DNA of 40,379 bases from Methanobrevibacter sp. (GCA_016838945.1 JADLKP010000003.1:1-40379); one strand, 5' to 3'. Positions 7,650 through 16,977 are shown, counted from the first letter of the stretch. Numbers and translations: made by a program. Notes: a model not told the origin generated them from the letters alone.

Positions 7650-9368
7650 TTAAAGTGAAGTTAACTGAACGAATGCATCCTTGTCATTGGAAACATAGTT
7701 TCTGATGGATGTGCTGTTTCTATCCTCAAATACTATCCGCCCATCTTTTTCTCCATAAGTGAAATCAATACTTCCCTTCTCTACATCATCATAATCGAAA
7801 GTGCAAATCACATTTCCATCATATAAGATTGAATAGCTTGAGTTGTATTTGAAGTTTCCAACTGAAGACAAAATGGATTCGTTATCCAAAGTCAAGTTGA
7901 AGAAAGTGGCATTTTTGGATCTAGGACTAATGCTGAATTCCACAAATCCTTCCAATTCGTCACTTAGATTATTGAATTGAATATTGTGCTTGACTACTGA
8001 TCTTTGGAATATTTCAGCAATACGGCTGTTTGGTATGACTTCACGTTCATCCAAACCTAAACTTTGTCTAGCTTTTGACGGCAACCTGAAGGTATCTGCA
8101 GAATCCCCTTCTCTTGTGGAATTTACATAATACTGCCTGCCATCAATGATCATCGTATCATTCTCAGACATTTCCAATGTGCTTAATGCATCCTGAGGAA
8201 TCCTTAATATGTCTGTCTCATTTTCAATAGCACTGTCAATGGTATATGGGCCTCTAACTGAAATGGTCTGCTGATTAACGTCAGATGGAGCATAAACAAA
8301 GTTTCTGGAAGTGAGCTCAACTGAGATTCTTCCATCGTTGAAGGTAGCTGCGGATAAGAATGTTGAAAGCATTAGAATCAGAATCAATCCTGAAACGATC
8401 ACTGGGAAATGCATCTTTACAAAGGACTGCAAAGAGGTCCGTGTATTGCTTTTCCTTAGGATAGGTATTGATCTTTTAATGATTTTGACTATGTAGAGAA
8501 TTGTCAGCACAACTCCGACAAAGGCTACAAAGACAGATATCAGCAATGGTATGAATGGCACAAAGAATATCATGAAAAGACCTAAGATGATAAGGGACAA
8601 TCCCATAATGGCCATTCTGATATAGTTTCCTAATGTGTCCATCATTGTAACACGGCCGTAATCCACTGCCCTGTCGATGATGGTTCTGACCACTTCATTC
8701 GCCATTTTGTTTAAATCGGCAAGAGGAGACATGTCATGTGAAATATCTCCAATATCAACTTCCAAAATGCTTATGCCATGAACATCAGCATCAAGTACGA
8801 TACCAACATCCACACCATAATCCTTTTCAAATTTAATCTTATTCAATGCAGAACGTTTACCAGCAAATTGACCGCTTAAAGGCTGTTCATAATTAAGCTC
8901 AGGGAAGAAGAAACTTAAAAGAGGCTTTGCTGTAAGCTCTGTTACACGTCCGCTTTCCCTTGCAAATTTGGTTTTTGTTATATCAGTCTTATCCTCTAAA
9001 ATCGGCCTGATGATCTTATCTATTTTGCTTGATGTGAAATTTGAAATGTCTGCATCGATAAATGCTACAATGTCTCCATGGGAATTCTTGAATCCTGTCT
9101 TGATTGCTGAACCCTTACCTTCATTGGTAATATGGCTGATTACAGTAGCTCCTGCTCCTTCTGCCTCTTCTACAGTCCTATCACTGGACCCATCATCAAC
9201 TACTATCACCTCATCGACATAATCGAGCTTGCGCGCAACACTTACAACCTGAGCAACAGTAGCTTCCTCATTAAATGCAGGAATAACAATGGAAACTGAT
9301 TTTTTAGGATCTTTAGTTGATTTGATTGATGCAAGTAAAAATACTAAAATCACCATTAGCCAAGACAA
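7650..9368 (-). CDS. Membrane GT2 glycosyltransferase with long extracytoplasmic tail
   Basis: Residues about 24-240 form a GT-A family 2 glycosyltransferase: SIVIPAFNEE, VVDDGSSDRT near 57-66 and the metal-binding IDADISN near 104-110. The domain resembles dolichol-phosphate-sugar or glucosyl-3-phosphoglycerate synthases (PLSGQFAGKR near 163). A hydrophobic stretch at 3-14 precedes it, and three membrane segments follow (about 251-271, 273-297, 321-341). Residues 345-572 form an unrecognised domain with many N-x-S/T sequons, probably outside the membrane. Translation appears to start at a TTG: a strong TGAGGTG lies five bases upstream, whereas the first ATG is four codons further in and too far from it. 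The likely role is sugar transfer onto a lipid carrier; donor and acceptor are unknown. Confidence 0.82.
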   Translation of the reverse strand: MSWLMVILVFLLASIKSTKDPKKSVSIVIPAFNEEATVAQVVSVARKLDYVDEVIVVDDGSSDRTVEEAEGAGATVISHITNEGKGSAIKTGFKNSHGDIVAFIDADISNFTSSKIDKIIRPILEDKTDITKTKFARESGRVTELTAKPLLSFFFPELNYEQPLSGQFAGKRSALNKIKFEKDYGVDVGIVLDADVHGISILEVDIGDISHDMSPLADLNKMANEVVRTIIDRAVDYGRVTMMDTLGNYIRMAIMGLSLIILGLFMIFFVPFIPLLISVFVAFVGVVLTILYIVKIIKRSIPILRKSNTRTSLQSFVKMHFPVIVSGLILILMLSTFLSAATFNDGRISVELTSRNFVYAPSDVNQQTISVRGPYTIDSAIENETDILRIPQDALSTLEMSENDTMIIDGRQYYVNSTREGDSADTFRLPSKARQSLGLDEREVIPNSRIAEIFQRSVVKHNIQFNNLSDELEGFVEFSISPRSKNATFFNLTLDNESILSSVGNFKYNSSYSILYDGNVICTFDYDDVEKGSIDFTYGEKDGRIVFEDRNSTSIRNYVSNDKDAFVQLTSL

Positions 9369-9373
9369 GTTTT

Positions 9374-9380
9374 CACCTCA
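9374..9380 (-). promoter_or_regulatory. Strong ribosome binding site deciding a TTG start
   Basis: On the minus strand TGAGGTG ends five bases before the TTG at 9368-9366, near-perfect complementarity to the archaeal 16S 3' end. The spacing fits only the TTG, not the ATG at 9356. Confidence 0.7.
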
Positions 9381-9419
9381 TTAAAGTTCTCATGGAAATA
9401 TAAAATCAAATATAATTGT

Positions 9420-9572
9420 ACAATATTGAATATGTTAACAATTTACAATATAGCTAATAAAGCCAATCATATTTCTACAATATTAAATATGTTAACAAAT
9501 TACAATATAACTAATAAAGCCAATCATATTTCTACAATATTAAATATGTTAACAAATTACAATATAACTATT
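9420..9572. repeat. Tandem repeat, 57-bp unit, about 2.7 copies
   Basis: Copies start at 9420, 9477 and 9534 (the last partial). Copies two and three are identical over their shared length; the first differs at a few bases. The array sits just upstream of the GT2 gene, within its probable promoter region, and every copy contains ATATGTTAACA. Confidence 0.9.
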
Positions 9573-9601
9573 ATGTTTTAAGAATGTATAAATTTTGTTA
9601 T

Positions 9602-9704
9602 ATTATTGCGATATAATCATGAAAAATATAGAGAGTTAAAGAAAAATGAAAATTGAATTATTGCGATATAATCATGAAAAATAGAGGGGGTTAAAGAAAA
9701 AATG
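9602..9704. repeat. Direct repeat, period 55, two copies
   Basis: Two copies beginning ATTATTGCGATATAATCATG at 9602 and 9657 each continue into a GTTAAAGAAAAA segment. The second copy lacks a TA and has AGGGGG for AGAGAG. This is a different unit from the adjacent 57-bp array. Confidence 0.88.
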
Positions 9705-9711
9705 CAATAGG

Positions 9712-9721
9712 TCACATGTGA
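9712..9721. promoter_or_regulatory. Palindrome TCACATGTGA
   Basis: A perfect 10-base palindrome in the gap upstream of the GT2 gene. Its half-site TCACA/TGTGA recurs in the longer inverted repeat at 9758-9778. It could be a protein-binding site; nothing else supports this. Confidence 0.3.
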
Positions 9722-9778
9722 AAATAAAAAAGAAAAAATAAGAAAATAAAAAAGTTAGTTATCACATAATGTGATAAC
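9720..9778 (-). terminator. Hairpin and T-rich tail after the purine permease
   Basis: GTTATCACAT-A-ATGTGATAAC (9758-9778) is a perfect inverted repeat with 10-base arms. It lies 49 bases beyond the permease stop, and on the minus strand it is followed by a T-rich run down to about 9720. The position and tail suggest a terminator; the perfect symmetry would also suit an operator. Confidence 0.55.
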
Positions 9779-9827
9779 AATTGATTTTAACTAAAGTCTT
9801 TGATTTGGGTTAACCCTTAAGTTCTCT

Positions 9828-11165
9828 CTAGAGTCCGAAGAACAGGTATAAGAAGAACACAATAGCCAATACCCAAATTCCCCAACTTATTTCTTTGTAT
9901 TTACCGGTAGCAATGGTTGCAACAGTGTAAGTTACGAATCCCCATGCGATACCAAGGGAAATGGAATAGGTTAAAACCATCATGATAATGGTCATGAATA
10001 CAGATGAAGCTACAACCAAGCTGTCCCATTGCACATCTTTCAATTGCATGATCATCAATACACCGACCATAACAAGAGCAGCTGCGGTTACGGTTGATGT
10101 GAATAATGCAAGAACAGTAGGAGCAAAGAATACAGATAATAAGAATAATATACCAGTTACGATTGCAGCAAGTCCGGTTCTACCGCCAGAACCTACACCA
10201 GTAGCACTTTCCACATATGCAGTTAAGGTACTTGTACCGCAAATGGAACCGATTACTCCACTTAATGCATCTACTAAAAATGCTTTTTCAATACCTTCAA
10301 TTTCACCTTTTTCATCGATGTATCCTGCTTGGTTTGCAATACCGAGCAAGGTACCTGTAGTGTCAAAGAAGGTAACGAATACAAGTGAGAAGAGTATCAT
10401 GATCAAGTTTGGAATATTAGAGAACAGCTCTCCAAATCCAGACAGGAATCCACCAACCAAACTGGTGTCAAAGCTGAATGAAATGAATTCAGTAGGTATG
10501 CTAGGCATAAGTGGGTCTCCAGCACCGAATCCGAATACTGTAAAAATCAAACCTAAAATAGCTGTGATGATCAATCCAAAGAATACAGCACCTGGAACTT
10601 TTTGCACATAGAAAATCAAGGTGATCAAGATACCGATTAATGCAAGAAGTGCAGGAGCGGAAGTCATAGCACCTAAAGTTACGAAAGTGGAAGGGTCAGC
10701 AACGATAATTCCAGCACCTTTTAAACCAAGGAAGGCCAAGAAGAAACCGATAGCTGCACCAATACCCAGTTTCAAGTCAATAGGAATGATGTTAAGAATT
10801 GCTTCCCTTAATCCTGAAATGGTAATGATTAAAAAGATTATACTTGACAATACAACAGCTGCCAAAGCAGCGTTCCAACTGCAGCCCATACCTAAAATGA
10901 TAGTATAGGTGAACAATGCATTTAGCCCCATACCTGGAGCAAGTCCAACAGGCCAGTTAGCAACAAGACCCATTATAATACAAGCAATACCTGATGCAAC
11001 AGCGGTAGCAAAGAAAACACCTGTTGCAGGCATTCCACCGTCAGCAAGCATTGCTGGGTTTACCCCTAAAATATATGCCATAGCGAGGAAGGTTGTTAAA
11101 CCTGCAATAAGCTCAGTTTTGGCATTAGTATTTTTTTCATCCAATTTAAAAAGTTTATTTAACAT
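9828..11165 (-). CDS. NCS2-family purine permease (adenine/guanine/hypoxanthine type)
   Basis: The 445-residue integral membrane protein has the NCS2/AzgA-PbuG arrangement of many hydrophobic helices. It shows the N-terminal TELIAGLTTFLAMAYIL, the NPAMLADGGMP segment, the APGMGLNALFTY substrate-site motif, and the DTTGTLLGIANQAG and STLTAYVESATGVGSGGRTGL motifs on the cytoplasmic half. The family takes up purine bases by proton symport. TGAGGTG at 11170-11176 places the start at the ATG at 11165; a TTG 12 bases upstream overlaps the binding site and is rejected. It is divergent from tex. Confidence 0.92.
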   Translation of the reverse strand: MLNKLFKLDEKNTNAKTELIAGLTTFLAMAYILGVNPAMLADGGMPATGVFFATAVASGIACIIMGLVANWPVGLAPGMGLNALFTYTIILGMGCSWNAALAAVVLSSIIFLIITISGLREAILNIIPIDLKLGIGAAIGFFLAFLGLKGAGIIVADPSTFVTLGAMTSAPALLALIGILITLIFYVQKVPGAVFFGLIITAILGLIFTVFGFGAGDPLMPSIPTEFISFSFDTSLVGGFLSGFGELFSNIPNLIMILFSLVFVTFFDTTGTLLGIANQAGYIDEKGEIEGIEKAFLVDALSGVIGSICGTSTLTAYVESATGVGSGGRTGLAAIVTGILFLLSVFFAPTVLALFTSTVTAAALVMVGVLMIMQLKDVQWDSLVVASSVFMTIIMMVLTYSISLGIAWGFVTYTVATIATGKYKEISWGIWVLAIVFFLYLFFGL

Positions 11166-11206
11166 AAAACACCTCAAATATGAAAACTAAAATAAACTAA
11201 GTTTTC

Positions 11207-11221
11207 TTAAATATATATTTA
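11207..11221 (-). promoter_or_regulatory. TATA-box candidate for the purine permease
   Basis: On the minus strand AAATATATATTTAAG lies about 42 bases before the permease ATG. Initiation about 25 bases downstream would give a leader of roughly 20 bases including the ribosome binding site. Confidence 0.4.
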
Positions 11222-11236
11222 ATTAAATTTGCTTAT

Positions 11237-11367
11237 TAAGTTTTTCATAATTTCGTAATAATTAATCTAAAAAATCTTAAGTTTTTCATAATTCTGTAAC
11301 AATAAACCTATAAAAATCAAAAAATTTTAACAATTCTGTAACAATAAACCTATAAAAATCAAAAAAT
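11237..11367. repeat. Degenerate tandem repeat, 41-42-bp unit, three copies
   Basis: Copies start at about 11237, 11278 and 11320 in the divergent gap between the permease and tex. The first two share TTAAGTTTTTCATAATT; the last two share a 36-base block from ATTCTGTAACAATAAACC. The rest of the 315-bp gap is AT-rich and includes three TTAATGAATAAAAA-like elements at about 11410-11465 before tex. Confidence 0.82.
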
Positions 11368-11480
11368 CATATGAAACTTAAATTTAAATAATGAGTCAAA
11401 TAAAAATAACTTAATGAATAAAAAACAATTTAATGAATAAAAAAAAAATAATTTTATGAATGATTACTACAGGTTAAAAA

Positions 11481-13670
11481 ATGATGATAGCAGATACATT
11501 ATCACAGGAACTCAATATAAAAACATCACAAGCTGAAAGCGTTATAAGGCTGATTGATGATGGAAATACAATTCCATTCATTGCAAGATACAGAAAAGAG
11601 GCGACAGGCTCACTTGATGATGAAATTCTTAGAAGATTTGATGCAAGATTGAAATATCTCAGAAACCTTGAAGAGAAAAAGGAGTCAATCTTAAATTCCA
11701 TTGAAGAACAGGGAAAATTGACTGAAGAGCTAAGGAAATCCATTCTTGAAGCCAAGACCCTTGTTGAGCTTGAAGACTTATACAGGCCATATAAGCAAAA
11801 AAGGCGAACCCGTGCAACAATAGCTAAGGAAAAGGGATTGGAAGAACTTGCAAACATTATCCTTGCACAAGATATAGAAGTTCCAATTGAAGAAATAGCT
11901 AAAGACTATGTTACCTCAGACAATGAAGAGATAGATGAGGAATTGAGAGTCAACGATACTGAAGAGGCTATTCAAGGGGCACAGGATATCATAGCTGAGA
12001 TAATATCTGACAATGCAAGTTTCAGATCTCTTATTCGTGAGTTGAGCTATGAAGATGGGAAACTTATCTCTGAAGCAAAGGGCAAGGATGAGGAATCTGT
12101 CTATGACATGTACTATGACTATAGTGAGGAAGTGTCTAAAATAGCAAGCCATAGGATACTTGCAATCAATCGTGGGGAGAAGGAAAAGTTCCTGAAAATA
12201 AAGATAAGCACTCCTGAAGAGGACATAATAGCTTATCTTAGAAGACATGTATTGATTAATAAAGGTGGAAAGCCAACACAACCGATATACAACAAATACA
12301 CTGAAGAGACATTGACCGAAGCGATAGAGGATTCCTATAAAAGACTTATCGCACCAGCTATCGAAAGGGAGTTAAGAAACCAGCTCTTTGAAAAGGCTGA
12401 GGATAAATCCATAAAACTATTTTCTAAAAACCTTGAGCAATTATTGATGCAGGCACCAATCATAAACAAGGTTGTTTTAGGCTGGGACCCTGCTTTCAGA
12501 ACAGGATGCAAACTTGCTGTAGTGGACGAATATGGTAAGGTATTGGAAACTGCACTTGTATTCCCAACAGAACCTCAAAACAAGATATCTGAAACCCGTT
12601 CAACTGTCCGTGACTTGATCTTCAAATATGACATAAATATCATTGCAATCGGAAACGGTACAGCTTCAAGGGAATCAGAAGCTATCGTTGCAGAAATCAT
12701 TAAGGATCTTGATGTCCAATATGTAATCGTCAATGAAGCTGGAGCAAGCGTATACTCTGCAAGTGAACTTGCAAGTGAGGAATTCCCAGATTACAATGTA
12801 GGTGAAAGAAGTGCAATCTCAATTGCAAGACGTCTTCAGGACCCTCTTGCAGAACTAGTGAAGATTGACCCTAAATCCATTGGAGTGGGACAGTACCAAC
12901 ATGACATGAACCAAAAGAAGCTTGGAGAATCACTTGACAATGTTGTTGAAAAATCGGTGAATGAAGTGGGAGTGGATGCTAATACCGCCTCAGTATCACT
13001 TATGGAGCATGTAGCGGGAATAAGTAAAACAGTAGCAAAAAACATTGTAAAGTACCGAGAGGAGAATGGTAGGTTCCACACAAGAGATGAACTTTTAAAG
13101 GTAAACAAACTAGGTCCAAAGGCTTATGAACAATGTGCAGGATTCATGAAGGTTAAAGGTCATAATCCATTGGACAATACAACTGTCCACCCTGAATCAT
13201 ATGATGCAACAATTGCATTTTTAATTTCATTAGGATATTCACTTGAAGACTTGGAAAATAAAAAGATAAAAGAATCCGACCTGGAATTAACGGATGATGA
13301 ATTTAAAAGCCTTGCTCAGGAATTAGAAATTGGGGAAATAACTCTAAAGGACATTGCAAAGGAACTTAAAAAACCTGGACGTGACCCAAGGGATGAAATG
13401 CCTCAACCAATTCTTAGAAAAGATGTTTTGACAATGGAAGACCTAGAAGAGGGAATGGTTTTAAGTGGCACTGTCCGAAATATTGTAGACTTTGGCATAT
13501 TTGTAGATATTGGCGTTCATCAGGACGGTATGGTTCATAAGTCTCAAATAACTGATAGCCAATTCGTTAAACATCCTATGGATTTTGTAAGTGTTGGGGA
13601 CATTATTGATGTCAAAGTACTTGATGTGGACCTTTCCAGATCCAGAATACAATTATCCATGATTATTTAA
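11481..13670 (+). CDS. tex: Tex-family RNA-binding transcription accessory protein
   Basis: The 729-residue protein has the whole Tex layout. An N-terminal helical domain includes NTIPFIARYRKEATGSLDDE and LEDLYRPYKQKRRTRA. A YqgF/RNase-H-like domain begins near 330 (VVLGWDPAFRTGCKLAVVD). A helix-hairpin-helix region spans about 495-560 (GVDANTASVSLMEHVAGIS, LLKVNKLGPKAYEQCAGF), and a C-terminal S1 domain about 652-727 (GMVLSGTVRNIVDFGIFVDIG). The family relates to eukaryotic Spt6 and binds nucleic acid in transcription or RNA metabolism. Length is close to bacterial Tex. Two adjacent ATGs open the frame; the first is used here. Its stop lies two bases from the end of the convergent GT gene. 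Confidence 0.95.
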   Translation: MMIADTLSQELNIKTSQAESVIRLIDDGNTIPFIARYRKEATGSLDDEILRRFDARLKYLRNLEEKKESILNSIEEQGKLTEELRKSILEAKTLVELEDLYRPYKQKRRTRATIAKEKGLEELANIILAQDIEVPIEEIAKDYVTSDNEEIDEELRVNDTEEAIQGAQDIIAEIISDNASFRSLIRELSYEDGKLISEAKGKDEESVYDMYYDYSEEVSKIASHRILAINRGEKEKFLKIKISTPEEDIIAYLRRHVLINKGGKPTQPIYNKYTEETLTEAIEDSYKRLIAPAIERELRNQLFEKAEDKSIKLFSKNLEQLLMQAPIINKVVLGWDPAFRTGCKLAVVDEYGKVLETALVFPTEPQNKISETRSTVRDLIFKYDINIIAIGNGTASRESEAIVAEIIKDLDVQYVIVNEAGASVYSASELASEEFPDYNVGERSAISIARRLQDPLAELVKIDPKSIGVGQYQHDMNQKKLGESLDNVVEKSVNEVGVDANTASVSLMEHVAGISKTVAKNIVKYREENGRFHTRDELLKVNKLGPKAYEQCAGFMKVKGHNPLDNTTVHPESYDATIAFLISLGYSLEDLENKKIKESDLELTDDEFKSLAQELEIGEITLKDIAKELKKPGRDPRDEMPQPILRKDVLTMEDLEEGMVLSGTVRNIVDFGIFVDIGVHQDGMVHKSQITDSQFVKHPMDFVSVGDIIDVKVLDVDLSRSRIQLSMII

Positions 13671-13672
13671 TC

Positions 13673-15400
13673 TCAATTATCAAACAAATGCTTAGATTTT
13701 CTAAGAGGCTCTGTAACTTTCCAACTTGTAGAATTTATAATTTCCTTATTTTTTGCTCTTGATTTAGTTAAAGCCTCTTTTAATTTTATATTTCTCTCTT
13801 TTAGATCGTCATTTTTCCTTTCTAGTCGTCTGTTTTGTCTTTCCAAAGCTTTATTGCGGTCAATCAAGTCTTGGATGCGTGAATACAATTCCTCTCTCAA
13901 TTGATTATATTTTTCAAAAGTAAAAGGAGTGATTATGAAGGAATCATCACTGAATATGAGAATATATTCTTCATTTACCAAGTGATTTACATGATTAAAT
14001 AAAATGGTATCATCTTTAAATCTAATATGATTATTTAAGGCTATTCTATTGGAATCCTCTTCATAAATTAAATTGAAAGCAATTGTAGAATCTTCCTCAA
14101 CCATAGGTATATTAAAGTAAAAATGGTATCTGTAATGCCAATCGATTCCGAATATTCTTCTGACATGGGATTTTTCCAAATCAGTTCCTGCCTTAAAAAC
14201 ATCTTTAGAACCATCTCCATGTGTACGGGTAGCTTCAATGGCTAAAGTATCATAATTACATGAACTGGTAAAGCTTCCATGAACCTTTAAAAATCCATCT
14301 TGAATCATTACATCGTAAAAATATAAATTATGCTTATTCAATTCATTGATGGTAAAATCACCAGTTTTCAAGTTGACAGTTGGTTGGGATAACAATCCAG
14401 AGCCAAACCCATCAACATCAATATAAAAGTCTCTATGATTCTTGATATACATTAAAAAAGACCTTACATAAATCTTTTTAATAATTATCTTATCATTTAT
14501 AACCTCATCATCAATATAAGATAATATTTCATAAAAATACTTCCAAAAATCCTTTATTTCATCTTTTGAGAGGAATTCAGGAAAGTCTGATATATTGTAG
14601 TACCATTGTATGTCATATGCGATAAGGTATTGGATAAAATCTGGTACAAATCCTTCTTTTTCAAGGGAATAATCAATAAGCATTTTAAAATAATCCCTTA
14701 ATCTAGGAACAAAGAATTCCCTTTTGGATTTTGCATTATCAACTGTAGAAGATTCATCCTGTCTTTTTCTATAGAAATATCTGGCTCTGTTTAAAAAAGC
14801 AATTTTTTTCTTATCAAGAAGTATCTTGTTAACAATAATTGAATCTTCACCTGTAACCAAGTTTGTATTGAACCTATAATCCTTAAAGGCTTCCCTTTTA
14901 ATAAAGGATGAATTGATGGCAAGTTGTGGATATTTTGGACTCTCCTCCAGGTCCACTATCCTCTCTGTTTTAAACTTATAATTCAATATATGATCTCCCT
15001 GTATTGCATCGAAGTATACCAATGGAATACTTACAATGTCAATTTGCTCCCCATGCTCTAAAAAGTAGTTATAAACTGCACTTAATGTATTGAGAGAAAG
15101 CTTATCATCACTATCCAAGAATGTGATATATTCTGAATCCACATATTCCAAGCCTAAATTACGGGCTGAACCTTGTCCACCATTTTCTTTGCTTATGGCA
15201 ACTATATTATCTGGATACTTTTCCTTATATCTTTGACAAATTTCAAAAGAATTATCTTTGCTTCCATCATCTATCAAAATAAGTTTAACATTTTCACTAA
15301 AGCCTATATCCTGATTTATAATAGACTCTATTGCCACCTCAAGATATTCTTCAGTATTATAAATAGGCATTATAACAGAAAACTTAAAACCACAATCCAT
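13673..15400 (-). CDS. GT2 glycosyltransferase with C-terminal coiled-coil/SWK tail
   Basis: Residues about 7-220 are a GT-A family 2 glycosyltransferase (FSVIMPIYNTEEYL, LIDDGSKDNS near 42-51, FLDSDDKLS at 94-102). A middle region of about 330-480 (LKTGDFTINELNKHNLYF through LGIDWHY-like IFGIDWHYRYHFYFNIP) is clearly homologous to the GT2-TagF fusion at 22993-25617. Residues about 498-556 form a coiled coil, followed by STSWKVTEPLRKSK, a tail shared with two neighbours. No membrane segment is evident. It is the last gene of the minus-strand GT operon and ends two bases from convergent tex. The role is probably synthesis of a surface polysaccharide or glycopolymer; the transferred sugar is unknown. 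Confidence 0.85.
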   Translation of the reverse strand: MDCGFKFSVIMPIYNTEEYLEVAIESIINQDIGFSENVKLILIDDGSKDNSFEICQRYKEKYPDNIVAISKENGGQGSARNLGLEYVDSEYITFLDSDDKLSLNTLSAVYNYFLEHGEQIDIVSIPLVYFDAIQGDHILNYKFKTERIVDLEESPKYPQLAINSSFIKREAFKDYRFNTNLVTGEDSIIVNKILLDKKKIAFLNRARYFYRKRQDESSTVDNAKSKREFFVPRLRDYFKMLIDYSLEKEGFVPDFIQYLIAYDIQWYYNISDFPEFLSKDEIKDFWKYFYEILSYIDDEVINDKIIIKKIYVRSFLMYIKNHRDFYIDVDGFGSGLLSQPTVNLKTGDFTINELNKHNLYFYDVMIQDGFLKVHGSFTSSCNYDTLAIEATRTHGDGSKDVFKAGTDLEKSHVRRIFGIDWHYRYHFYFNIPMVEEDSTIAFNLIYEEDSNRIALNNHIRFKDDTILFNHVNHLVNEEYILIFSDDSFIITPFTFEKYNQLREELYSRIQDLIDRNKALERQNRRLERKNDDLKERNIKLKEALTKSRAKNKEIINSTSWKVTEPLRKSKHLFDN

Positions 15401-15465
15401 ATTAACACATCTTTAATTAAAATTTTTTTATAATTTTTAACTTTAAATGATTTTATAATTCTTTT

Positions 15466-16977
15466 TTAAATAATAATTTTAAATGACTTTAATTTGCTAA
15501 TAAGAACCTTAATTTTTTTGCTTGGTTTTTTAGACTTTCTAAATACTTTAGTCAATTTCCAGCTATTGGAATTCAATATTTCACTATTCTTCCTTTTCAG
15601 TTTAGCATTTTCCCTTTTCAATTTATCAATCTGATTATCTTTTGCCTTTGCATCATTTTTAGGCATTATCTGATTCAAGTAATTCACTCTTGACTTTAGA
15701 TAATTGTTTTCCTCTATCAATTCCTCTTCTAAGCTTAGATCTATTGCCTTAACATTGAATTTATCTTCAATTATCTTATGCAATGTCTCTTTGGTAGATT
15801 TATAATCATCAATATAGGACTTGTATTTTATATCAAGGTTATCCAAAACACTATTCTCTTCACAAATAGCCCAGATGTCATTGCCGCTTCCCAAATAATC
15901 GGAATATTTGGAAGGGAGAAATGGATTTTTTTCAAAATAGCTTTTAGTTAATGAATCATTTACAATCAAGACATCTAATTTTGTAGTAATGTTTAAGAAT
16001 TCAAAAAGCGGAACCTTATCATTAATTATTATGTCTTTGTGAATATCCAAATTTTTAATGACATTTTTTAGGTTTCCACCGTCTTCATCATCTGATATGA
16101 ATAAATGAAGCTTTACTTTATGTTTTAAATCATCATCTAAAGATTCCATAGAATAGAATAAGGTTTCAAAGTTTCTCTTGGCTAGATAAGTGCCAAAATA
16201 ACCTAGATTAATGCATTCATCATCAACTTCATAGTCTGTTTCCTTTATATGATAATACTCTTCAGATAGGGTAGGATGGATTTTTATTTCGGACTTTTCC
16301 AAAACAAAACCCTCAATGTCATAAGGAAAGCCTGACAACATGATTTCTTGCTGATTTGGATTTGTAAAGATTATCTTATCTGCAAAAAGGTAAGCCAAAT
16401 ATTCTGCAATGAAATAAACGGTTTCTCCTTTTTTAATTAAGGGAAAATTTTTATTGTTGGCTTCATTCAACTCTTGGATTTTGCTATTTACTTGATTTAA
16501 GAATTCCTCATTTTTATAATGGTAAGACTCAGATTTTCCCCTTCTCTTGTTTTCAAGATTTACACGGATAGGATCTGAAAATTCGGCAATCCAAGTGGTT
16601 TCTGGGTGATTCATCTTATATTCGAATGCTAAAAAATGATTGGTTGTAGGGAAGCAGCGGGTTTTTAATGTTTTATATTCCTTATTTAAAGAGTCAATAG
16701 CTTTCATTCCATCTTTTCTAAACTTCTCCGAATTGTCTACAGAATCTGAATAGGGATTCATGTCAATGATGATTCTATTGTCTATCAAATCCTCTAAGAC
16801 TTGATTGAATTCTTCATCCAAGGCTCCTTTAAACTGTCCTTGGACTAAATCTATATCTTTTTTATCATTTAGTATTCTTTTGGCAAATACAATTCCACTT
16901 GTACTGGTTACAGGTGGAAACTTGGCAGCTATGACCAAATCCTCTGCACCTTTTTTATTTTCATCCTTTTTACTCAT
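15466..16977 (-). CDS. Putative GT-B-type glycosyltransferase with SWK tail
   Basis: The 503-residue protein looks like a two-Rossmann-domain (GT-B) glycosyltransferase. It opens with VIAAKFPPVTSTSGIVFAKR. Its second half contains NLGYFGTYLAKRNFETL, KVKLHLFISDDEDGG, and NPFLPSKYSDYLGSGNDIWAI, the last resembling the nucleotide-sugar-binding segment of GT4 enzymes. Identity is low, so the family call is tentative. The C-terminus has a charged coiled-coil stretch and then NSNSWKLTKVFRKSK, matching the tails of two other proteins in the operon. The ATG at 16977 follows a GGGG at 16982-16985; a TTG 15 bases further upstream was not chosen. It lies 84 bp after the preceding GT gene. Confidence 0.7.
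   Translation of the reverse strand: MSKKDENKKGAEDLVIAAKFPPVTSTSGIVFAKRILNDKKDIDLVQGQFKGALDEEFNQVLEDLIDNRIIIDMNPYSDSVDNSEKFRKDGMKAIDSLNKEYKTLKTRCFPTTNHFLAFEYKMNHPETTWIAEFSDPIRVNLENKRRGKSESYHYKNEEFLNQVNSKIQELNEANNKNFPLIKKGETVYFIAEYLAYLFADKIIFTNPNQQEIMLSGFPYDIEGFVLEKSEIKIHPTLSEEYYHIKETDYEVDDECINLGYFGTYLAKRNFETLFYSMESLDDDLKHKVKLHLFISDDEDGGNLKNVIKNLDIHKDIIINDKVPLFEFLNITTKLDVLIVNDSLTKSYFEKNPFLPSKYSDYLGSGNDIWAICEENSVLDNLDIKYKSYIDDYKSTKETLHKIIEDKFNVKAIDLSLEEELIEENNYLKSRVNYLNQIMPKNDAKAKDNQIDKLKRENAKLKRKNSEILNSNSWKLTKVFRKSKKPSKKIKVLISKLKSFKIII

Noticed and set aside
9758-9778. NikR- or CRP-like operator
   Set aside because: Half-sites and spacing do not match the known NikR site, and the TGTGA/TCACA order is inverted compared with CRP; a terminator explains position and tail better.
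9982-11190. Plus-strand open frames opposite the purine permease
   Set aside because: They are shadows of a well-conserved NCS2 permease; their Pro/Thr-rich products have no recognisable domain.
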